Notes under the pieces: generated by a model | The model's database searches: none | Seen by the model: only the letters and a program-made list of their open reading frames with translations | Told to the model about the DNA's origin: nothing | DNA from: Streptomyces spororaveus | GTDB lineage: Bacteria; Actinomycetota; Actinomycetes; Streptomycetales; Streptomycetaceae | Assembly: GCF_016755875.1 (NCBI RefSeq) | Contig: NZ_BNED01000005.1 | Location: 62,001-126,000 of the forward strand | Reading direction: 5' to 3' | DNA length: 64,000 nucleotides | Shown here: positions 33,227 through 40,201 of the stretch, piece after piece | How the letters are laid out: every line of letters begins with the position of its first letter | How positions within the stretch are numbered: the stretch's first letter is position 1 | Program-made: the position numbers and the translations under genes

Positions 33227-34342
33227 CTAGGGTGTGCCCCCCGGTCGGACGAACGGATCGGCCGCGTCCCCGTAGTGCTGGTAGGCGGCCCAGGAACTCC
33301 AGCGCTGCCCGCTCGGCGCGGCGTCCGGGCCGCCGGGGCCGTCCGGACCGTCGGGGGCGCCGGGGGCGTCAGGGCCCTGCTCGCGCAGCCCGTACAGGCG
33401 CCTGCGCGCCGCGCGGACGGCGCCGCCCACCGTCGGGGCCGCCTCACCCGGCCCGCCCTTGAACAGGTGCGTGTAGAACTGGTCGGCGAAGGAGATCCCC
33501 TGGTCGTCGGGGATCCGCCAGGCCGCCCCGATGAAGTGCCCCACGCCCATCCGCAGGAACTCGTCGGCGAGACTCGGCACCAGCGCGGCCTGCGGGTTCC
33601 CCCAGGGGCTACGGCCCGCGAGGCCGGGCGTCCCGGCCGGCGTGCCGGGGCCGCCGGCGTCACCGAGCCGGGCCGTGTAGCAGGCATTGGCCACGACGAT
33701 CAGCGGCGGGCGTTCGAGCAGCGCCAGTTCCTGGGCGGTCAGCAGGCCGTCCGCGAAGACCCAGCCCGAGCGCCGTCCCGTACCGGAGAGATCGAAGTCG
33801 CTGTGTCCGCAGTAGTGGACGATGTGGTTGCCCCCGCACAGCAGGACCCGCAGCACGTCCAGGCGGCGGGCGGGGTCGATGCCCGGCTGGCGCAGCGCGT
33901 TCGCCGCGCCGACGAAGAGGCTGACCTTGGCTCCGAGCTCCTTGAGCCGGGAGGCCACCGCGAGGGCCTCCTGGCGGGCTCCCGGCAGGTGGAAACCCTT
34001 CTCCGGGTCTCCGGGGTCTCCGATCACCAGAGCGCGCAGCGGTCCGTCCGCCAGGCCCTCGGTCATCACCCGCGAATAGGTCGTCCGCAGCTGTCTGGAC
34101 AGCTGGGTACGGATGGCCAGGGGGTCGCGCTTCTCCACCCCGGCCTGCTGGATCTCGGCCAGGAACTCCCAGGGGACGGAGGCCGTGTCCCGGTCCAGTT
34201 CCAGCAGCACCGTCGAGTCGTCCGTGAGCAGTCGCTGGAAGTCCGGCGGCACCACGAACCGGGACAGCAGGTCGGGCAGTTCGCACGCGTCCTTGAGGCT
34301 CGGTTCCGTCAGCCGGTCCACGAGTTCCCGCAGCAGGTCCAT
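33227..34342 (-). CDS. CHAT-domain (caspase-like) cysteine protease
   Basis: This is about 371 aa from ATG 34342, or 373 from GTG 34348. The CHAT fold is clear: TVLLELDRDTASVPWEFLAE, LRALVIGDP, then the catalytic His in NHIVHYCGHSDFD and Cys in LIVVANACYTARLG, followed by SLADEFLRMGVGHFIGAAWRI. The dyad is intact, so it should be an active protease. The meaningful frame begins abruptly at DMDLLRELVDRL; the residues before it in this frame are a shadow of the neighbouring LAP-N-like frame. A full-length relative would carry that domain in one chain, so this looks like a frame-broken or internally deleted protein, or an overlapping separate gene. Translation start therefore unsure. Confidence 0.75.
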   Translation of the reverse strand: MDLLRELVDRLTEPSLKDACELPDLLSRFVVPPDFQRLLTDDSTVLLELDRDTASVPWEFLAEIQQAGVEKRDPLAIRTQLSRQLRTTYSRVMTEGLADGPLRALVIGDPGDPEKGFHLPGARQEALAVASRLKELGAKVSLFVGAANALRQPGIDPARRLDVLRVLLCGGNHIVHYCGHSDFDLSGTGRRSGWVFADGLLTAQELALLERPPLIVVANACYTARLGDAGGPGTPAGTPGLAGRSPWGNPQAALVPSLADEFLRMGVGHFIGAAWRIPDDQGISFADQFYTHLFKGGPGEAAPTVGGAVRAARRRLYGLREQGPDAPGAPDGPDGPGGPDAAPSGQRWSSWAAYQHYGDAADPFVRPGGTP

Positions 34343-34770
34343 GTCCACCGGTACGAGGCGTACATCTGGACGGCGCGGCGTTCCGTCAGCGTGCCCATCG
34401 GTCCCATGCCGACGACCGCCGCGCAGCGCACGGGGCCCTCCTTGCACGGGAAGTACGTGACCTCGCCCAACTGGGCCTCGATCCAGCCCAGCTTGGTGTG
34501 CTCCGTGATGATGCGGCGGGGGTCGACGGAGATAGCCCGGTCGAGGGCGAGTTCCGCGGCGGCGGGTACTACCGACTGGTAGTGACCCGTGACGTGCAGA
34601 TCGGCCGCGATCCGCGCGATGTCGCCCCAGATCACGCTGATGTTGAGCGTTGGACCATCGGTGCGCGGCGACGGGTCGGGGGCCGGAGCGGGGAACCGGG
34701 CGGGCGGGTTCGAGGCCGTCGGCACGTCCTCCAGCAGGTCAGCGATGCGAGCGGCGGGGGTGCTCACCAC
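34309..34770 (-). CDS. LAP-N/macro-like domain fragment, out of frame with the CHAT gene
   Basis: This 153-aa frame starts at GTG 34770 (or 34767) with GGAGG 7 bp upstream. After a Pro-rich 40 residues it shows the domain often fused to bacterial CHAT proteases: LNISVIWGDIARIAADLHVTGHYQ, AAAELALDRAI, AVVGMGPMGTLTERRAVQMYAS. Similarity stops at YAS; the last 14 residues are the shadow of the CHAT frame. The frames switch between 34350 and 34342, a -1 type shift, and roughly the last third of the LAP-N domain is missing. Either a deletion has split one protein or two proteins are made by coupled translation. Confidence 0.6.
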   Translation of the reverse strand: MVSTPAARIADLLEDVPTASNPPARFPAPAPDPSPRTDGPTLNISVIWGDIARIAADLHVTGHYQSVVPAAAELALDRAISVDPRRIITEHTKLGWIEAQLGEVTYFPCKEGPVRCAAVVGMGPMGTLTERRAVQMYASYRWTWTCCGNSWTG

Positions 34771-35039
34771 GCTCCTCCCTTCGAGTCGCCCGAGCTTCTC
34801 GATCCGAGTGCGTCACATCTGTCTCCCCAACTGGATTATCCCACCGTTGCCGGGGGCGGGCAGTGGGGCCCGGCGGTCGACCCAGGCGGGGTGCGCGGGG
34901 ATGCCACCCGAGGCTTCGCCGGGGCGATGCCGGGCCGATACCGGGATCAACTCGGCCTTCGGCGGCCTGCGTTGCCGTCCCGGGATCATCGGGGTTAGAT
35001 TTATTTCTGGAAACTGTTTCTAATTCGAGCGGGGCTTAC

Positions 35040-36941
35040 GTGTTAGAGCTGACGGGGAGCGGGGCCGAGCCGCTGGAGCCGGGGGATCCGCACCGGATCG
35101 GGTCGATCCCGCTGGCGGGCCGGCTCGGGGCCGGCGGCATGGGGCGCGTCTACCTCGGGGTCCGCGAGGGACGGTACGTCGCCGTCAAGCAACTGCTGTC
35201 CTCCGTCGTCGGGGAGGACCAGGACTTCCTGCGGCGCTTCGGCCACGAGTTGGACAATCTCGCCCGGCTGCCCGCGGACGCCACCGCGCCGCTGCTCGAC
35301 AGCGACCGCACCGCCACTCCCCCGTGGTTCGCCACCGCGTACATCCCCGGGCTCACCCTGAGGGAGGCCGTCGCGCTGCACGGCGGCCCGCTGCCCGCGG
35401 AGGCGCTGTGGCTGCTGCTGCGGGAGGCCGCGGCGGGACTCGCGGCGGTGCACGCGCTGGACATGGTGCACCGGGACCTCAAGCCGTCCAACGTCATGCT
35501 GACCCTCGACGGTCTCACCCTCATCGACTTCGGCGTGGCCCGGGCCGCCGAGCAGAGCCAGCTGACCCGCACCGGCATGGTCGTGGGTACGCCCGCGTAC
35601 ATGGCACCCGAACAGGCCTCGGGCCGAAGGCGGTTGAGCGGAGCCACGGACGTGTTCGCCCTGGGCTCCGTACTCGCGTACGCGGCCTGCGGCCGGCCTC
35701 CGTTCGGCGACGAGTCGGGGCACGGGGTGCTGTACCGCATCGTCCACGAGGAGCCGGACCTGGCGCCGCTGCGGGAGCTGGAGCCGGACCTCGCCGAACT
35801 CGTCGCGGCCTGCCTCGACAAGGACCCCGAAGGGCGGCCCACCGCCGCGGAACTCCTCGAACGTGCCGCCGGGCACGGTCCGTTCGCCGCCCCGCTGTGG
35901 CCCGGGGCCGTCGCGGAGCGCCTGGCCGAGCGGGCCGCCTTCGCCGCGGACGTGCGGGAGGCCGACGTACCGACCGTCCCGCTCACCGGCGAGCGGGCGG
36001 AACCGGAGCCGCGACCGGAGCCGGGTACCGGCAAGACCCCGGAGGACCCGGGTCCGTCCGCTCCCGCGGCCCCCGCTCCTCCGGTCACGGCCCGCCCGGA
36101 ACGGGCGACGCGCCGCCGCCGTACCCGCGTCCTCCTCGCCGTCGTGCCCGTCGTCGTGGTCGCGGGCGGTACCACCCTCGCCATCCAGCACCTGCCGTAC
36201 GCCTCCGCGCCGCAGGCCCGGGCCGGGACCTCCCCGTCCACCCCGGTCACGGCACCGGCCGGCCCGACGGCACCGGCGGCAGCGGCGGGCACCGGCCCGT
36301 CGGGTACGGCGTCGCCCGCGCAGCCGCCCGCCCAGGACCCGGGACAGGCCGGTACGGGCGGACCCCCGGCAGCGGCCGCCGGAGGCGCGGGCGGAGGCCA
36401 GGGCGGAGGTGTGGGCGGGACCGGCACCGGACCCCTCCCCGGCGGCGGCACACAGCCCGGCCCGGGCAGCGCCGGAAACTCGGGCAACCCCGCGAACGCG
36501 GGCGGCTCCGGCGGCACGCGCCCCTCCAACGGCGGGACGTCCACGGCGCCCACGACGCCGGCACCCCCAGCGCCTCCCGCGTCCGGCACCTACCGCTTCC
36601 GCAACGGCAACAACGGCAAGTGCGTCACGCAGGTCTTCGGGGCCTCGGACTACGGCGACTGCGCGGACGCGAGCGCCCGGTGGACCGTGCGGAGCAGGCC
36701 GGACGGCAGCTTCGAACTGGTCAACCAGCAGGGCGGCGGCTGCCTGTACGCCAACATGCTCGGCCAGGCCGTCTTCGTCGGCGACTGCTCCCAGGGCACC
36801 GCCCGGCTCTGGCGTACGGGGGCGGGCGGCAGCCTCCGCAACGACTTCAGCGGGGGCTGCCTCGACCTGGGCATGAGCGGCGGCCTGGTGACGAACACCT
36901 GCGGCGGACAGGCATCACAGCGCTGGACGAAATCGGCCTAG
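35040..36941 (+). CDS. Membrane Ser/Thr protein kinase with C-terminal ricin-type beta-trefoil domain
   Basis: This 633-aa protein has a kinase domain at about 15-275 with GRLGAGGMGRVYLG (P-loop), VAVKQL (ATP Lys), VHRDLKPSN (catalytic loop), IDFGVARA and GTPAYMAPEQ. A membrane segment (RVLLAVVPVVVVAGGTTLAI, about 362-381) leads to an extracellular Gly/Ala/Pro/Thr-rich linker and a lectin-like trefoil (about 518-633) with six Cys and repeated W/Q-type motifs ending ASQRWTKSA. So it is a kinase with an extracellular carbohydrate-binding sensor. The start is GTG at 35040 with a GGGG ribosome site. It is divergent from the CHAT/lipase unit. Confidence 0.87.
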   Translation: MLELTGSGAEPLEPGDPHRIGSIPLAGRLGAGGMGRVYLGVREGRYVAVKQLLSSVVGEDQDFLRRFGHELDNLARLPADATAPLLDSDRTATPPWFATAYIPGLTLREAVALHGGPLPAEALWLLLREAAAGLAAVHALDMVHRDLKPSNVMLTLDGLTLIDFGVARAAEQSQLTRTGMVVGTPAYMAPEQASGRRRLSGATDVFALGSVLAYAACGRPPFGDESGHGVLYRIVHEEPDLAPLRELEPDLAELVAACLDKDPEGRPTAAELLERAAGHGPFAAPLWPGAVAERLAERAAFAADVREADVPTVPLTGERAEPEPRPEPGTGKTPEDPGPSAPAAPAPPVTARPERATRRRRTRVLLAVVPVVVVAGGTTLAIQHLPYASAPQARAGTSPSTPVTAPAGPTAPAAAAGTGPSGTASPAQPPAQDPGQAGTGGPPAAAAGGAGGGQGGGVGGTGTGPLPGGGTQPGPGSAGNSGNPANAGGSGGTRPSNGGTSTAPTTPAPPAPPASGTYRFRNGNNGKCVTQVFGASDYGDCADASARWTVRSRPDGSFELVNQQGGGCLYANMLGQAVFVGDCSQGTARLWRTGAGGSLRNDFSGGCLDLGMSGGLVTNTCGGQASQRWTKSA

Positions 36942-36951
36942 GCCGATTTCG
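36928..36951 (+). terminator. 24-bp perfect palindrome across the kinase stop codon (probable terminator)
   Basis: CGAAATCGGC (36928-36937), loop CTAG, then GCCGATTTCG (36942-36951). The TAG stop (36939-36941) lies in the loop. It is AT-richer than other hairpins here. It should fold as the ribosome leaves and end the kinase transcript. Confidence 0.7.
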
Positions 36952-36988
36952 GTGGCGGCCCGCATACGGCTCGGGCAAGCTGAGCCGC

Positions 36989-37369
36989 ATGGTTTCCGTG
37001 GTGCAGAACGTGGCGATCGACTGTTCGGATGCGTATGAATTGGCCCGTTTCTGGGGTGAAGTGACCGGTTGTTCGCTGCATCCGCAGACGAGACCGGGTG
37101 ACCGGGAGACCGTGGTCATGCTTGCGCAGGGCCCGCTGCTGTACTTCAACCAGGTGCCGGAACCGAAGACGGTCAAGAACCGGATCCACTTGTGCCTGCG
37201 TCCGACGACCTCGCGCGAGGAGGAGGTCGAGCGGCTGCTCGGTCTCGGGGCCACACTGGTCGCCGACCGGCGGCAGCCGGACGGCACGGGCTGGGCCGTC
37301 CTCGCCGATCCCGAGGGCAACGAATTCTGTGTCCTGCGCGGCGAATCCGACGGCACAGACATGTCCTGA
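36989..37369 (+). CDS. VOC-superfamily protein
   Basis: This 126-aa protein has the glyoxalase/dioxygenase-like fold: VVQNVAIDCSDAYELARFWGEVTG at the N-terminus, NRIHLCLRP in the centre and a final WAVLADPEGNEFCVL. The type is common in streptomycetes and usually of unknown substrate. It follows the kinase terminator by 37 bp and has its own terminator. No clear ribosome site. Confidence 0.85.
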   Translation: MVSVVQNVAIDCSDAYELARFWGEVTGCSLHPQTRPGDRETVVMLAQGPLLYFNQVPEPKTVKNRIHLCLRPTTSREEEVERLLGLGATLVADRRQPDGTGWAVLADPEGNEFCVLRGESDGTDMS

Positions 37370-37372
37370 ATC

Positions 37373-37391
37373 CCGTGACAGCCTGTCACGG
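37373..37391 (+). terminator. Terminator hairpin after the VOC gene
   Basis: CCGTGACA (37373-37380), loop GCC, TGTCACGG (37384-37391). This is a perfect 8-bp stem starting 4 bp after the stop codon. Confidence 0.6.
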
Positions 37392-37537
37392 CCGCTCACC
37401 CGCGGGCCGCTCGGCACGGGTGGCCACCACTCCCCGAATCCCTACGGAAGCGTAGCGAGAGCAGCGCAGATCCCGGCCCGCGCGACTACGACTTTTGGCG
37501 GAGGGACCGGGCGCCCCGATGATCTAATCTGCGCGCT

Positions 37538-38704
37538 ATGTGGTCTCCTCTCCTCCGCTTCCTCGCCGCTTCCGGCCAGGCGGCGGTCCTGCTGCGGTCC
37601 CTCGCGGCGTGTGCGCTCGCGGCCGCGGTCTGGTCGGACGCGCCGGCCTGGTCGTTCACCGGACCGGCCCCGCAGGAACGGCTCACGCTGTCGGCCGTCG
37701 TCGTGGGCGCGGTCCTCCTCGCCCTGCCCCTGCTCAGCGAAGCCCGGTCGTACGCGTACGCCGGCGGCGTCGCCGCCACCGCCTCGCTGGCCGGCTCCGC
37801 GGCCGTACACCTGGGCCACGACGCCCTCGGCACCCCGGCCGTCCACGGGGCGTTCGAGCCGGTCGCCCTCCTGGTCGTCCTGGCCTTCGTCACCAGGCGG
37901 GGCCCGGCGGCCTCCGCCGGACCCGTCGCCCTGCTGCTGGCGGCGGCCGTCGTGCTGCGCCCCCTGTCCATCGGCGTGCAGGAGCGGAGCCTTGCCGTCG
38001 CTCTCGGCCTCACGCTGGTCACCGCCCTGGTGGCGGGGGCGAGCGTGACCGCGCGGTGGGTGGTGGCCGACCGGCGGCAGCGCGCACACCGCCTCCGCCT
38101 CGAACAACGCATCGAGCTGGCCGGGGATCTGCACGACTACGTCGCCCACCACATGACCGGCATCGTGGTGCAGGCCCAGGGCGCCCGGGCGGTCGCCGCC
38201 AGGCGGCCCGACCTGGTCCCGCCTGCCCTGCAGCGCATCGAGGAGACGGGCACGGAGGCGCTCGCGTCCATGCGGCGGATGGTCGCCGGGCTCAGGGCCG
38301 GGGAGAGCGACGTCCCGCCGGCCGCGCCCGCCGACATGGACGACCTGCGGGCGCTGGTGCGCGGGTTCGCCCTGAACGGCGTACCGGCGCACCTCACCGA
38401 GGAAGGCCCGACGGACACCGTTCCGCCCGAGGTGGCCGCCACCCTGCACCGGGTGACGGTGGAGTCGCTGACCAACATCCGCGAGCACGCCCGCCACTGC
38501 CGCCACGTCAGCGTCCACGTGCGCGTCCGTCCCCACGAGGCCGCCGTGCGGATCACCAACGACGGCACGGCCCACCGGACCTCCCGCCCGGGTTACGGGC
38601 TGAAGGATCTGCGGGACCGCGTCACCCTGGCCGGCGGCACCTTCCGGGCCGAGGCCACCGCCGAGGGCGACTGGCAGGTGCGGGCCCGGATGCCCCTCAC
38701 CTAG
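37538..38704 (+). CDS. DesK-type sensor histidine kinase (orphan)
   Basis: This 388-aa protein has an N-terminal half with about five membrane segments (residues 10-180) and a cytoplasmic HisKA_3 dimerisation domain with the phospho-acceptor His in ELAGDLHDYVAHHMTG. The HATPase_c domain follows with the N-box VTVESLTNIREHARHC and the G-box YGLKDLRDRVTLAGG. These kinases normally sit beside a LuxR-type response regulator, but none is adjacent. TAATCT at 37525-37530 ends 7 bp before the ATG and there is no ribosome site, so the mRNA is probably leaderless. The end overlaps the convergent aminopeptidase gene by 8 bp. Confidence 0.85.
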   Translation: MWSPLLRFLAASGQAAVLLRSLAACALAAAVWSDAPAWSFTGPAPQERLTLSAVVVGAVLLALPLLSEARSYAYAGGVAATASLAGSAAVHLGHDALGTPAVHGAFEPVALLVVLAFVTRRGPAASAGPVALLLAAAVVLRPLSIGVQERSLAVALGLTLVTALVAGASVTARWVVADRRQRAHRLRLEQRIELAGDLHDYVAHHMTGIVVQAQGARAVAARRPDLVPPALQRIEETGTEALASMRRMVAGLRAGESDVPPAAPADMDDLRALVRGFALNGVPAHLTEEGPTDTVPPEVAATLHRVTVESLTNIREHARHCRHVSVHVRVRPHEAAVRITNDGTAHRTSRPGYGLKDLRDRVTLAGGTFRAEATAEGDWQVRARMPLT

Positions 38705-40106
38705 GGGGTGTCTTGCCCCGGCCCCCCTTGGAGCCGGCGTTCGTCGGCGGGTATCCGGGTCTCGCCGGTATCGCGGGGCGGGCCGGCGCCGGCAGGGGCG
38801 GGAGGGCGGGCTCGTACAGCCAGGCGGTGAACAGGTCGTCCAGCGGCTCGGCCGCGTAGCGGGCCACGTGGTGGGTGAGGGCCACGGTGGACACCACCCC
38901 GTGGCGGTGCACGGTGGCCCAGTCGCGCAGCATGCGGAAGAAGGCGCTGTCGCCCAGCGCGCAGCGGATCGCGTGCAGGGTGAGGCCGCCGCGCTGGTAC
39001 AGGCGGTCGTCGAACATCAGCTTGCGGCCGGGGTCGGCCAGCCTCAGGTCCCGTGGCTGCGAGGCCAGCAGCCGGTGTGCGGCGGTCGCCAGCTCGTGCG
39101 CGGTGCGGCCGCCGGAGCGTTCCGACCAGAGCCATTCGGCGTATTTCGCGAAGCCCTCGTTCAGCCAGATGTGCCGCCAGTCGGCAATGGTCACACTGTT
39201 GCCGAACCACTGGTGTGCGAGTTCGTGGGCGATGAGGCGTTCCGAGCCGCGGACTCCGTCCACGTGGTTGGCGCCGAAGGTGGACAGGCCCTGTGCCTCC
39301 ACGGGGACGTCCAGTTCCTCGTCGGCGACGACCACCGCGTACTCGCCGAAGGGGTAGGGCCCGAAGAGGTCCTCGAACAAGGCCATCATGGCGGGCTGCC
39401 GGGCGAAGTCGCGGGAGAAGCGCGGCAGGAGGTGCGCCGGCACGTGCGCGCTCTGCGGGACTCCGCCGAGGCCGGGGTCGCCGAGGAGCACCGTCTGGTA
39501 CATGCCGATGGACAGGCTGACCAGGTAGCTGGAGGTCGGCGCGGACTGCTCGTAGACCCAGGTGGTCGTGCTGGCCTTCGTCGTGCGCGTGAGCAGTCGG
39601 CCGCCGGCCACGACCGTGTACGGGGAGGGCGTGTTGACGGAGATGTGGTACGAGGCCTTGTCGGCGGGCCGGTCGTTGCACGGGTACCAGGAGGGCGCCC
39701 CGACGGGCTGGCTGGCCACCAGCGCGCCGTCGGTCAGTTCCTCCCAGCCGATGCCGCCCCAGGGGCTGCGCACCGGCTTGGGGTTGCCCGCCCAGTGCAC
39801 CTCGACGGTGAAGGCGGAGCCGGCGGACAGCGGCTTGGCCGGGCGGATGCGCAGTTTGCCACCGCGGTGGGTGTAGTGCGGAGCCCGGCCGTTCACCAGG
39901 ACCCGGCCTATTCTGAACTCGGCCAGATTCAGGTGGAACTCGGCGAGCGGCGCCCGCCCGGCGATCGCGCTGAGCCGGGCCGTACCGGCGAGCCGGTTGG
40001 GACCGGGACGGTACTCCAGTGCGAGTTCGTACCGGTGCACTCGGTAACGGGAGTCGCCGTTGGCCGGGAAGTACGGGTCCGAAGGCTCTGTTCTCTGGCC
40101 GCTCAC
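38697..40106 (-). CDS. M1-family zinc aminopeptidase
   Basis: This 469-aa metallopeptidase has the zinc-binding HELAHQWFGN (HExxH) followed 18 residues later by WLNEGFAKY with the third zinc ligand. It has the actinobacterial exopeptidase loop VEAQGLSTFG in place of GAMEN, and an N-terminal beta saddle domain (YRVHRYELALEY). The C-terminal helical domain is reduced compared with PepN and ends in a Pro-rich tail. GTG at 40106 is the chosen start; the same frame upstream is a shadow of the NRPS gene. It lies 95 bp downstream of the pls-like gene on the same strand. Zn aminopeptidases that degrade epsilon-poly-lysine are reported in producers, so a product-trimming or self-protection role is plausible (inference). 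Confidence 0.87.
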   Translation of the reverse strand: MSGQRTEPSDPYFPANGDSRYRVHRYELALEYRPGPNRLAGTARLSAIAGRAPLAEFHLNLAEFRIGRVLVNGRAPHYTHRGGKLRIRPAKPLSAGSAFTVEVHWAGNPKPVRSPWGGIGWEELTDGALVASQPVGAPSWYPCNDRPADKASYHISVNTPSPYTVVAGGRLLTRTTKASTTTWVYEQSAPTSSYLVSLSIGMYQTVLLGDPGLGGVPQSAHVPAHLLPRFSRDFARQPAMMALFEDLFGPYPFGEYAVVVADEELDVPVEAQGLSTFGANHVDGVRGSERLIAHELAHQWFGNSVTIADWRHIWLNEGFAKYAEWLWSERSGGRTAHELATAAHRLLASQPRDLRLADPGRKLMFDDRLYQRGGLTLHAIRCALGDSAFFRMLRDWATVHRHGVVSTVALTHHVARYAAEPLDDLFTAWLYEPALPPLPAPARPAIPARPGYPPTNAGSKGGRGKTPPR

Positions 40107-40201
40107 TGCCGCTTCCGCTCCCTGCGCTGTGCTCGTACGACGTGCTGTGGTACCGGTGTGCCGGCGCCGCCCTGCCGCCCGCCGCGGCGCCTGCGGTCCG
40201 G

